64,000 nt of DNA. Source: CAILZL01 sp963791615 (GTDB lineage: Bacteria > Pseudomonadota > Gammaproteobacteria > Steroidobacterales > Steroidobacteraceae). Where the stretch lies: NCBI GenBank assembly GCA_963791615.1, contig CAWBTE010000005.1:186001-250000 (forward strand), written 5' to 3'. The notes beneath the pieces were generated by a model that did no database searches, had not been told where the DNA came from, and saw only the letters and a program-made list of their open reading frames with translations. A program made the position numbers and the translations under genes. Shown piece after piece: positions 25,868 through 34,865 of this stretch (its first letter is position 1; every line of letters begins with the position of its first letter).

Positions 25868-27787
25868 TCACGCACCCTGCCAGCCGCAGCTTTGCCCCTG
25901 ATTTTGCTGCTTCAGATACATCATCAAGGGCTGGAAATACTCAATGATCGCGGAGGCATCCATCTGGCGCGTGCCGGTGAGCCTTTCCAGTGTGTCCTGC
26001 CAGGGTTGCGAGCTACCGGCTTGCAACATGGCCATCAATTTCTCGCCGGCGGCCTTGTTGCCGTAGATATCACACTGCGCCAGCGGACCTTTGAAGCCCG
26101 CCGCGTCACATAGCGCCTTGTGGAACTGGAACTGCAGGACAAATGACAGGAAGTAGCGCGTGTACGGCGTGTTACCGGCGACGTGGTACTTGGCGCCGGG
26201 ATCGAAATCATCGGCCGCGCGAGCCATTGGCGCGGTGACGCCCTGATATTGCTCACGCAACGCCCACCAGCTGTCGTTGTATTGCTCAGGTGTTGTTGCG
26301 CCCGAAAACACTCTCCAGCGCCATTGATCCACCAGCTTGCCAAATGGCAGGAACACGATCTTGTCCAGAGCCAGCTTCATCTGCGAATTGATGACGGCGC
26401 GCTGGTCGGTCTGGACAGCCTTCACCAGGCCGATCTTCTGCAGATGCGCCGGGATCAGTGACAAGGTGATGGTGTCGCCGATGGCTTCATGGAAGCCGTC
26501 ATGTGCGCCACGCTGGAACAGCGGCGTCTGCTGCTGGTACATCAGGAAGTAGTAGATGTGCCCCAGCTCGTGATGAATGGTGGTGAGCTGTTCTTCATTG
26601 GGCTCAATACATTGTTTGATGCGCACATCGGTAATGCCCAGATCCAGATCCCAGGCACTGGCGTGACATTGCACATCACGATCACGCGGTTGCACCAGCA
26701 GCGATTTTTTCCAGAAGCTATCCGGCAGTTTGGGCATGCCAAGCGACGTATAGAAGTCTTCGGCAACCCGTGTCATCTTTTCCGCCATGGCGCTGTCGGC
26801 GGCATGCTCAATATCGGCTTGCTGCACCACAGTGGGCCTGCCTTTGAAAGCGGCCAGCTGTCGTTGATACTCCTGATTACGCTGTGCCTTGAGCGCACTG
26901 GTGACATCCATATCCGCCACACCCTGGTAGGGTTCCATGAGCGGATACAGGTTGCTCCATTGCTGCGCCCACATATTGCCCAGCAGATGCGCGGGAATCA
27001 GGCCCTGTTTCGGCACCACCGCGTCGCCATACTTCTGATTGAGCTTGCTACGTACGGTGCAATGCAGTTGTTCATACAGCGGCTGTACCTGCGACCAGAG
27101 CCGCTCGACCTCGCCGTCAAACTCGGTGGGTGTCATGTCATAACCACCGCGCCACAGTTCACCGGTATCTGCGAAGCCCACTTCTTTTGCGCCTTCATTC
27201 ATCAACTCGACAAAACGCTGATAGTCCTGACGAATTGGTTTCGACGTGGCATGCCAACCCGCCCAAGCGTCGGCAATTGCTTTGGGGTTGTGCGAAAAAT
27301 CGGTGTTGTCGATGATCTTCTCGATGTCCTGCAACGGCAGGCAGCGCTCATTACCGGCAGCATCCTTGCTGCACCATTTTGCCGAACCATAATTAGCCTC
27401 CATTTTGGTGGCGATCTTCGCCAGCTCGGTGCGTTTGCCGGCATCTTTGGGCGCAGGCATGGCAGAACCCAGCTTGATCAACAGTAGCGAACGCGCGGTA
27501 TCAGGCGTCAGCCCCTGCACTTCGTTATAGCGCCTGGCTTCTTCAATAGTCCGGCTTTGAAATTCCAGATACTGCTCGGTGGCCAGCGCGGACAGGCGCT
27601 GCGTATCGTCAGTGATATAAGTGGCCGCCACCCAGGACGCCGTACCCCATTCCGGGCCTTTGGTTTTCAGTTCAGCGTTTACCTCACTGATGAACTGGTC
27701 GGCGCCGGCTGCGGTCACGCTGTCCTGCTTGCTACAGGCCGAGATACACAATGCAAACATCGTCATTCCGGCAAGGGTCCATCGCAT
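25868..27787 (-). CDS. M2 family peptidyl-dipeptidase (ACE-like) lipoprotein
   Basis: 639 aa zinc metallopeptidase that removes C-terminal dipeptides. Signal with lipobox ISAC (Cys18), so it is probably anchored in the envelope facing the periplasm. The zinc site is TIHHELGHIYYFLMYQQ (HEXXH), with the downstream Glu ligand in HDGFHEAIGD. Family segments LPDSFWKKSLL and CHASAWD are recognisable. It lies next to a POT peptide importer on the same strand and an M3 oligopeptidase on the other, which suggests peptide use. Confidence 0.93.
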   Translation of the reverse strand: MRWTLAGMTMFALCISACSKQDSVTAAGADQFISEVNAELKTKGPEWGTASWVAATYITDDTQRLSALATEQYLEFQSRTIEEARRYNEVQGLTPDTARSLLLIKLGSAMPAPKDAGKRTELAKIATKMEANYGSAKWCSKDAAGNERCLPLQDIEKIIDNTDFSHNPKAIADAWAGWHATSKPIRQDYQRFVELMNEGAKEVGFADTGELWRGGYDMTPTEFDGEVERLWSQVQPLYEQLHCTVRSKLNQKYGDAVVPKQGLIPAHLLGNMWAQQWSNLYPLMEPYQGVADMDVTSALKAQRNQEYQRQLAAFKGRPTVVQQADIEHAADSAMAEKMTRVAEDFYTSLGMPKLPDSFWKKSLLVQPRDRDVQCHASAWDLDLGITDVRIKQCIEPNEEQLTTIHHELGHIYYFLMYQQQTPLFQRGAHDGFHEAIGDTITLSLIPAHLQKIGLVKAVQTDQRAVINSQMKLALDKIVFLPFGKLVDQWRWRVFSGATTPEQYNDSWWALREQYQGVTAPMARAADDFDPGAKYHVAGNTPYTRYFLSFVLQFQFHKALCDAAGFKGPLAQCDIYGNKAAGEKLMAMLQAGSSQPWQDTLERLTGTRQMDASAIIEYFQPLMMYLKQQNQGQSCGWQGA

Positions 27788-27820
27788 GATTTGTTCCTCA
27801 GCACACAGACATAAACGTGA

Positions 27821-29317
27821 CTACTTCACACCACCCATGAGGTAGCGCACACCTCTGGCTGCCAGCAACAACACCAGCGCCGCACCCGCTCCAAAGACAA
27901 AAATCGAGAAGAATCGTTCCGGCATGTTGGCGACTGAATCTTCGCCAAAAAATCCCGCCAGCAATCCGGCAATCAGATTACCCAGTGCTGCGCCCATGAA
28001 CCACACACCCATCATCTGCCCCACATACCGTGGCGGTGACAACTTGGTGACGGCCGACAGACCCACTGGCGACAGGCACAACTCACCAGTGGTGTGCAGC
28101 AGGTAGGTCAACAGCAACCAGGTGGGCGCCACCTGCTCACCCCGCACCACAAATTGCGCCGCGAAATACAGCACCAGAAAACCCAGCGCCATTTGCAGCA
28201 GCCCGAGCGCCATTTTCATTGGCGTGGATGGCTCCAGCTGACGCGCGCCCAGGCGAATCCACAATGCAGCAAACAGCGGCGCCAGGGTGATGATGAAGAA
28301 GGGATTGATGGATTGCAGCCAGGATGCCGGCACTTCCCAGCCGAACACCATGCGATCGGTGTAACGCTCGGCAAACAGATTGAATGACGAACCCGCCTGC
28401 TCGAAACCGGACCAGAACAGCGCCGCCGCGACAAACAGCACAATAATCGCGCCAATGCGTTTGCGCTCTTCGGCGTTAAGACCACCCCACAGCAGCACAT
28501 AGGCGAAGTAGGCCAGCGCCACGGCCACGATCATGACGCCCGTACTCTGCGCCAGCAGCAAAGGATCAAAGCGCAGTTTACCCACGCTCATGGCCACCAC
28601 CAGAATTGCCAGCAACAATACAAAACCCTGCACGATGCGCCAGTCAACCTGCTGCCTGCGTACCACACTGGCATCGGCAACATTGAACTGCGCCACTCCA
28701 GCGGCACCGAGGTAATGCCCGGTGATGCGGTACTGGGCCAGTCCCATCAGCATGAACACTCCCGCCGCACCGAAGCCCCAGTGCCAGCCGACGCGTTCAC
28801 CCAGATAGCCACACACCAGCTGACCGATGAAAGCGCCGATATTGATGCCCATGTAGAAAATCGAGAAACCGGCATCGCGGCGGGCACCGCTCTCGTCTGC
28901 ATAGAGCTGCCCCACCATGGCGCTGATATTGGGTTTGAGCAACCCAGTGCCCAGTACAATCAGCAACATGCCGATGAAGAAGGTATTGGTCCACGGCAGA
29001 GCCATGGTGAAGTGCCCACAGGCAATCAATATGCCGCCATACCACACCGCATCGCGCTGGCCGAGCAGACGATCCGCCACCCAGCCACCGGCCAGCGTCA
29101 GCATGTACACACTGGCGGTGTACAAACCGTAAATGGCGGTGGCCGAGCGATCATCCAGCCCCATGCCACCCTGATCCACGCTCGCCACCATGGCCAGCAC
29201 CAGAATGGCGCGCATGCCGTAGTAGGAGAACCGCTCCCACATCTCGGTGAAGAACAACGTTGCCAGGCCGCGCGGATGGCCAAACCATCCGGAAGCATTG
29301 ATCAGAGGAGCTGACAT
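27821..29317 (-). CDS. Proton-dependent di/tripeptide transporter (POT/PTR2 family)
   Basis: 498 aa, 12 or more transmembrane segments. The N-terminal TM1 has the POT ExxER motif: LFFTEMWERFSYYGMRAILVLAM. The PTR2 signature follows (GGWVADRLLGQRDAVWYGG and FYMGINIGAFIGQLVCGYLGE), then the TM10 region LHTTGELCLSPVGLSAVTKLSP. Imports short peptides with protons across the inner membrane. The gene is upstream of the ACE-like peptidase with 33 bases between, consistent with co-transcription and with supplying dipeptides released by that enzyme. Confidence 0.94.
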   Translation of the reverse strand: MSAPLINASGWFGHPRGLATLFFTEMWERFSYYGMRAILVLAMVASVDQGGMGLDDRSATAIYGLYTASVYMLTLAGGWVADRLLGQRDAVWYGGILIACGHFTMALPWTNTFFIGMLLIVLGTGLLKPNISAMVGQLYADESGARRDAGFSIFYMGINIGAFIGQLVCGYLGERVGWHWGFGAAGVFMLMGLAQYRITGHYLGAAGVAQFNVADASVVRRQQVDWRIVQGFVLLLAILVVAMSVGKLRFDPLLLAQSTGVMIVAVALAYFAYVLLWGGLNAEERKRIGAIIVLFVAAALFWSGFEQAGSSFNLFAERYTDRMVFGWEVPASWLQSINPFFIITLAPLFAALWIRLGARQLEPSTPMKMALGLLQMALGFLVLYFAAQFVVRGEQVAPTWLLLTYLLHTTGELCLSPVGLSAVTKLSPPRYVGQMMGVWFMGAALGNLIAGLLAGFFGEDSVANMPERFFSIFVFGAGAALVLLLAARGVRYLMGGVK

Positions 29318-29437
29318 GGCGTTTCCTGTTTTTATACTGAGGTTCGAAACTTGCCCGTGAACAGGCCATCAAGTCAATTGCTTTACCAACCCTCAACCCG
29401 GCAGACTCACAATCCTTACTTTTACCTGTTCCCCTTC

Positions 29438-31504
29438 ATGCCAGCCGCTCAATCTCAATTGCAGATTTCATCCAATACATTGTTGCAACCTTGGACCGGC
29501 CCCTATGGCGGCGTACCCCCATTTGCCAGCGTACAGGTTGGCGACTTCGCCACTGCCTTGCAGTTGAGCATGGACGAACAACTGCGCGAGATTGACGCCA
29601 TTGCCAGCAACCCGGCCGCGCCGGACTTTGCCAACACCCTGGCCGCACTCGAAGCCTGCGGCCGCCAGCTGGATCGGGTGCTGGCCGTTTATCACATCTA
29701 TAGTGGTGGTCTGAGCGATGACGCCGTGCAGGCAGTGGAACGCGAGATGGAACCGAAGCTGGCTGCGTTTCACGATGCCATCACCCAGAACGCCGCCTTG
29801 TTTGCCCGCATTGCCAGCGTGTATGCACAGCGCGAACACAGCGGCCTGACGCCTGAGCAGCAGCGCCTGACCTGGGTGCAGTATCAGAACTTCGCACGCG
29901 CCGGCGCGCAGCTCAATGCTGCGGACAAAACCCGGCTGTCGGCAATCAATCAACGTCTCGCCGGCCTGTTCACGGAGTTCAGTCAGCGCATTCTGAAAGA
30001 CGAAAGCGATACCTTTGTGATGCTGGATGACGCCAGCGATCTGGCGGGACTGCCGGAATCAGAACAGGCCGCCGCAGCGGCCGAAGCCAGCGAGCGCGGC
30101 TTGCCGGGCAAGTGGGTCATCGCCAACACCCGTTCCAGCGTAGAGCCCTTCCTCACCTATTCAACACGCCGCGACCTGCGTGAAAAGGTCTGGCGCAACT
30201 TCATCATGCGTGGCGACAACGACGGCCCGACTCATACCGGAGCGCTGATCACTGAAATCCTCCAGCTGCGCGCCGAACGCGCCGGATTGCTGGGTTACGC
30301 CACGCATGCGCACTGGCAGCTGGAAGACGCCATGGCCAAAACCCCTGAGCGCGCCGCAGGACTGCTGCATGCGCTGTGGCAACCGGCGGTCGCACGAGTG
30401 CGTGAAGAAGTGACTGACATGCAGCTGCTTGCAGACAAACATTACATCCACATTGAAGCCTGGGACTATCGTTACTACGCCGAACAGGTGCGCAAGGCGC
30501 GTTACGATCTCGATGCCAATGAATTGAAGCCGTATCTGCAACTGGAACAATTGCGGGAAGGTTTGTTTTTTGTAGCGGACCGACTGTTCGGCCTGAAGTT
30601 TGCTGCGCTCAGCGATGTGCCGGTGTATCACCCTGATGTACGCGTCTGGGCAGTACAGGATGCGCACGGCGCACATGTCGGGCTGTGGTTCTTTGATCCT
30701 TATGCGCGACGCGGTAAACAGTCCGGCGCATGGATGAGCGAGTATCGCGGCCAGCAGAAGTTTGCCGACAACATCACGCCGATTGTTTCCAACAATGCGA
30801 ATTTTTCCAGAGGCTCACCCAATGAGCCGGCGCTGATCAACTGGGATGACGCCGTCACGCTGTTCCATGAATTTGGTCACGCCCTGCATGGCTTGCTGTC
30901 GAATGTCAGCTATCCGACGCTGGCCGGCACCAATGTGGCGCGCGACTTTGTTGAATTCCCCTCGCAACTGCTGGAGCACTGGCTGCTGGCGCCGGAAGTA
31001 CTGAATCGTTTTGCGCGGCACTATCAAACTGATGAACCCATGCCGCCGCATCTGGTGGAGAAGATCACGCGCGCGCGCAACTTCAACCAGGGCTTCGCCA
31101 CGCTGGAGTATCTGGCCAGCGCCATGATTGATATGGAGTTGCATCTGGCCGGTGGTGAAACTATTGATGCTGTGCAGTTCGAACGTGACACACTCAACAA
31201 ACTGGGCATGCCGCAGGAAATCGTCATGCGACATCGCACGCCGCAATTCAGTCATGTGTTTTCCAGTGATGGCTACGCGGCCGGTTACTACAGCTATCTG
31301 TGGGCCGACACGCTGGTGGCCGATGCCTGGGAAGCCTTCACCCGCAGCGGTGACCTGTTTGACAAACAGCTTGCCGAACGCCTGCGCCTTCATGTATTCA
31401 CTACCGGCAACCAGCAGGAACCCGAGGTCGCGTATCGCAGCTTCAGGGGCAATGACCCGGATGTGCATGCACTGCTGCGTAAACGTGGCTTTGTGGCAGG
31501 ATGA
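29438..31504 (+). CDS. M3 family oligopeptidase (PrlC/Dcp-like)
   Basis: About 688 aa from ATG 29438 (MPAAQSQLQISSNTLLQPW); the frame opens further upstream at 29351, but that part overlaps the promoter region of the divergent transporter. The zinc site is TLFHEFGHALHGLLS. Typical M3 segments: GAWMSEYRGQQ, FVEFPSQLLEHW and FSSDGYAAGYYSYLWAD. No signal peptide, so it should degrade short peptides in the cytoplasm. A short palindrome follows its stop. Confidence 0.93.
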   Translation: MPAAQSQLQISSNTLLQPWTGPYGGVPPFASVQVGDFATALQLSMDEQLREIDAIASNPAAPDFANTLAALEACGRQLDRVLAVYHIYSGGLSDDAVQAVEREMEPKLAAFHDAITQNAALFARIASVYAQREHSGLTPEQQRLTWVQYQNFARAGAQLNAADKTRLSAINQRLAGLFTEFSQRILKDESDTFVMLDDASDLAGLPESEQAAAAAEASERGLPGKWVIANTRSSVEPFLTYSTRRDLREKVWRNFIMRGDNDGPTHTGALITEILQLRAERAGLLGYATHAHWQLEDAMAKTPERAAGLLHALWQPAVARVREEVTDMQLLADKHYIHIEAWDYRYYAEQVRKARYDLDANELKPYLQLEQLREGLFFVADRLFGLKFAALSDVPVYHPDVRVWAVQDAHGAHVGLWFFDPYARRGKQSGAWMSEYRGQQKFADNITPIVSNNANFSRGSPNEPALINWDDAVTLFHEFGHALHGLLSNVSYPTLAGTNVARDFVEFPSQLLEHWLLAPEVLNRFARHYQTDEPMPPHLVEKITRARNFNQGFATLEYLASAMIDMELHLAGGETIDAVQFERDTLNKLGMPQEIVMRHRTPQFSHVFSSDGYAAGYYSYLWADTLVADAWEAFTRSGDLFDKQLAERLRLHVFTTGNQQEPEVAYRSFRGNDPDVHALLRKRGFVAG

Positions 31505-31516
31505 TTTTGTTTCCGC

Positions 31517-31542
31517 GTAGGGGCGGTTCGCGAACCGCCCTC
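31517..31542. terminator. Palindrome of the TTCGCGAA family
   Basis: A perfect 20-bp palindrome (31521-31540; half-site GGGCGGTTCG) preceded by GTAG. It lies 16 bases after the M3 peptidase stop. Same family as the element at 9487-9514; it may serve as a terminator hairpin. Confidence 0.7.
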
Positions 31543-31619
31543 TTGATTTGATTGAAAGAGCCGGAAGGCGCTTTGCGAATTGCCACTACGAAAGAACAAC
31601 AGCAGCAGCGAGCAATCAC

Positions 31620-32959
31620 ATGACTGATCTACTCAATAGTATCGACAGCATCGTCTGGGGTCCCGCCATGCTGGTGCTGATTCTCGGCACCGGCCTGTAC
31701 TTGCAGATCCGCTTGCGCGGCATGCCACTGCTGATGATCGGTCAGGGCTTTCGCATGATCTGGAGGGGCCGCAAGAGCGATACAGGTCATGGCGAAGTCA
31801 GCCCGTTCTCGGCGTTAATGACCTGTCTGGCCGCCACTATTGGTGTAGGCAATGTCGTCGGTGTGGCGACGGCCATTGCCATCGGTGGCCCCGGCGCGGT
31901 GTTCTGGATGTGGATGACGGCGCTGGTGGGCATGGCCACCAAGTACGCAGAAGTAGTCGTGGCGGTGCAGTTCCGCGAACGCGATGAAGAGGGCCGCTAT
32001 GTCGGCGGCCCCATGTATGCCATTCGCAACGGTATGGGCAAGCAATGGAAGTGGCTGGGCATTGCTTTCGCCATCTTCGGCGGCATTGCTGGCTTCGGCA
32101 TCGGCAACATGGTGCAAGCCAACAGCATTGCGGATGCAGTTGAAGGCGCATTCGGCATCAATCACACCACCACCGGCATCGCGCTGCTGATCATTACTGC
32201 CGCTGTAGTGCTGGGTGGCATCAAACGTATTGCCGCCGTCGCTGACTGGCTGGTGCCGTTCATGGCGATCGCCTATTTCCTCGGCGGCATTGCCGTACTG
32301 GCCACACATGCCAGCGCCATTCCCAGCGCCTCGCCTTGATCTTCACCAGCGCTTTTACTGGCACCGCAGCGACCGGTGGTTTTACCGGCGCCGCCATGAT
32401 CGCCGCCATCCGTTATGGCGTGGCGCGCGGTGTATTTGCCAATGAAGCGGGACTGGGCACGGCGGGCATCGCGCAAGCAGCCGGCGCAAGCAACAACGTC
32501 ATCAAGAGCGGACTGGTGGGCATGATGGGCACTTTCCTCGATACCTTCGTCATCTGCACCGTCACCGGTCTGAGCATTGTCATCAGCGGTGTATGGACCA
32601 CCGGCAAGAGCGGCGCGGAACTCACGCAACTGGCGTTCAGCAGCACCATGCCGGGCTTCGGCAATACTTATGTGGCGGTTATCCTCGCGGTATTTGCGCT
32701 GACCACGATTTTTGGCTGGGGTTATTACGGTGAACGTTGCTGGCAGTTCCTGCTCGGCAAGTGGACCATCCTGCCATATCGCATCATCTGGACCTTGCTG
32801 GTGTTTGTGGGCGCGACCATCCAGATGGAAACAGTCTGGACCATTGCTGACATTCTCAACGCACTGATGGCCATTCCCAATCTGATTTCACTGCTGGTGC
32901 TGGCGCCGCTGGTGGTGCAACTGACCAACACCCACCTGCGTAAAGTGTTGACCGAGTAG
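31620..32959 (+). pseudogene. Na+/alanine (AGCS) symporter, frameshifted
   Basis: Sodium:alanine/glycine symporter family. The first frame (31620-32339) reads MTDLLNSIDSIVWGPAMLVLILGTGLYLQIRL, GNVVGVATAIAIGGPGAVFWMWMTALVGMATKYAEVV, and ends SAIPSASP-stop. The second frame (32336-32959) resumes exactly at the next family segment, LIFTSAFTGTAATGGFTGAAMIAAIRYGVARGVFANEAGLGTA, and runs to the C-terminus. One missing base near 32330 (a lost T in a TTC codon would do) explains the break. Start from ATG 31620; about 446 aa if intact. Either a real inactivation or a sequence error. Confidence 0.85.
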
Positions 32960-32961
32960 GT

Positions 32962-33023
32962 GCCGGTTGCGAGCGGCCCTCTCGCAACCGGCTTAAAGAG
33001 CAAGGGCGGTTTGCGAACCGCCC
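32962..33023. terminator. Two hairpins after the alanine symporter gene
   Basis: First hairpin 32962-32992: stem GCCGGTTGCGAG with its complement and a 7-base loop. Second hairpin 33004-33023: GGGCGGTT TGCG AACCGCCC, a member of the TTCGCGAA-type palindrome family, followed by CTACGA. They lie between convergent genes and could terminate from both sides. Confidence 0.7.
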
Positions 33024-33038
33024 CTACGAATCAAACGA

Positions 33039-33773
33039 CTACAGCCAGTCCGGATCAGGAATGGCATGGAAGGCATGTCGCAGGCTCTCGCTCCACTGCC
33101 GATTGATCATGGCGTAGTACTGGTGGTTGGCATCGATATTGATGTGACTGCCAATCTTCAGCGCGTCACGCTTGACGGTAATCAGATCCAGTGGCAGGCC
33201 CACCGACAGATTGGAGCGCAGCGTTGAATCCATCGACACCAGTGCACATTTCACCGCGCGTTGCAGACTCAAGGAACGGGTAATGACGCGATCCAGGATG
33301 GGTTTGCCATACTTGGATTCACCAATCTGGAAGTAGGGTGTATCAGCCGTGGCTTCAATGAAATTGCCCGCTGAGTAGATGTTGAACAACCGTGGCAGCT
33401 CGCCGGCAATCTGTCCGCCAAAAATCAGAGTGGCATTGAACTCGATGCCATTCTCCTTCAAGGCCGCGGCGTCGCGGTGGTATACCTCGCGCAGCGCCTC
33501 GCCCACCAGACGCGTGGCCTCGAACATGTTCTTGGCGTTGGCCAGCGATACCGCTTCACTGCTCTGGTCAGCGAAGCGTTCATGAAGAATGCTGATCAAG
33601 GCCTGCGAGATGGCCAGATTGCCCGCCGTCAGTAATACCATGACCCGGTCGCCAGGATGTTCGAAAACCGCCACCTTGCGAAACGTGCTGATCTGATCCA
33701 CACCCGCATTGGTGCGCGTGTCGGACAGGAACACCAGTCCATCGCCCACCAGCACGCCTACACAATATGTCAT
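33039..33773 (-). CDS. Anbu, proteasome-like peptidase
   Basis: 244 aa Ntn-hydrolase of the Anbu (ancestral beta-subunit) family. It begins MTYCVGVLVGDGLVFLSDTRTNAG; after Met removal Thr2 is the N-terminal nucleophile, with the Asp in SDTRTN and the Lys in TFRKVAVF. The C-terminal DYAM-like NHQYYAMINRQWSESLRHAF is typical. Anbu proteins form ring or helix oligomers; a protease role is assumed but substrates are unknown. The alpha-E and ATP-grasp genes normally found with Anbu lie upstream on the same strand. Confidence 0.9.
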   Translation of the reverse strand: MTYCVGVLVGDGLVFLSDTRTNAGVDQISTFRKVAVFEHPGDRVMVLLTAGNLAISQALISILHERFADQSSEAVSLANAKNMFEATRLVGEALREVYHRDAAALKENGIEFNATLIFGGQIAGELPRLFNIYSAGNFIEATADTPYFQIGESKYGKPILDRVITRSLSLQRAVKCALVSMDSTLRSNLSVGLPLDLITVKRDALKIGSHINIDANHQYYAMINRQWSESLRHAFHAIPDPDWL

Positions 33774-33902
33774 GACGAATCTCGCATATGAAACAAGGCA
33801 CGCATGGTAGGCCCTGTCGCCAAATCATTCCATCACTGCATTGGAATAATCTGCCCACAGGACATGGGCGTGCCTTGCTGACAGGTCAAAGAAGAATGCG
33901 GG

Positions 33903-34850
33903 TCAGGCGACTTCGGCGGGTATCAGGAAGTCTTTTGAGACGCCATCACCAAGCTCATGCACGCGGTCGATGAACTTCATCAGATACTCGTGCAGGCCGT
34001 GTTCAAAAATATCTTCAATTATCCCGAAATGCAGCTCGGCATCCAGCACGCCCATGCGACGCTCGGTTTCGGCTGATTGATGATTGCGTATCTGTTGCAG
34101 GTGAAAATAGCTCTGCCGGATGCAATGACTGAGCGAACGCGGCATGTCATCACGCAGGATCAGCAATTCGGCAACACGTCGTGGCGTGATCACATCGCGA
34201 TATACCTTGCGATAGATCTCGAAGGCCGCCACCGAATTGAGCAGAGCACTCCACTGGTAGTAGTCCGTGGCGCCACCCACCGACTCGCCACCCGGCAGCA
34301 GCATGTGGTACTTCACATCGAGAATGCGCGCGGTATTGTCGGCGCGTTCCAGATACGTACCCAGCCAGGCAAAGTGAAAAGCCTCATCGCGCAACATGGT
34401 GGAGCGCAGCACGCCACGCACCAGGTGCGAACGGTACTTAACCCATTCAAAGAAACTGCCGACATCACCACCGGCGGCAAGATTCGCCTCCATGTCACGC
34501 AACTCCAGCCAGGTGGAATTGATGGTTTCCCAGGTTTCCGCCGTCAGCGCGCCACGCACAGCGCGAGCGTTTTCGCGCACCGAACGCCAGCAGGAAATGA
34601 TGCTCGAAGGATGACTGTGATCAAAGGCAAAAAATGCCAGTGCGCTGGTCGGCGTGAGGGCCGGATAGCGTTTCTGATATTCACCCATCAGGTCGCTGGT
34701 GGCCAGCAGCGCATTCCAGCCATGGGTCACGCCCAGCGGATTGGGGAACAGCGACATGCGGTAATTCACATCCAGCATGCGTGCCAGGTTTTCGGCACGC
34801 TCGGCATAACGCGCCATCCAGAACAGTTTGTCTGCGGTACTGCTTAACAT
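33903..34850 (-). CDS. Alpha-E domain protein (DUF403) of the Anbu cluster
   Basis: 315 aa, nearly all helical. The signature N-terminus LSSTADKLFWMARYAERAENLARMLDVNYRM is characteristic, and ERADNTARILDVKYHMLLP is an internal repeat of it. Family function is not established; it is regularly found with Anbu, a circularly permuted ATP-grasp ligase and a transglutaminase, which suggests peptide-bond or amide chemistry. It starts 15 bases after the ATP-grasp stop and precedes Anbu by 130 bases. Confidence 0.9.
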   Translation of the reverse strand: MLSSTADKLFWMARYAERAENLARMLDVNYRMSLFPNPLGVTHGWNALLATSDLMGEYQKRYPALTPTSALAFFAFDHSHPSSIISCWRSVRENARAVRGALTAETWETINSTWLELRDMEANLAAGGDVGSFFEWVKYRSHLVRGVLRSTMLRDEAFHFAWLGTYLERADNTARILDVKYHMLLPGGESVGGATDYYQWSALLNSVAAFEIYRKVYRDVITPRRVAELLILRDDMPRSLSHCIRQSYFHLQQIRNHQSAETERRMGVLDAELHFGIIEDIFEHGLHEYLMKFIDRVHELGDGVSKDFLIPAEVA

Positions 34851-34865
34851 TGTTCTATCACTCCA

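Noticed and set aside
26489..27487. A 332-aa open frame antisense to the M2 peptidase gene
   Set aside because: Shadow of a well-supported gene; no family features.
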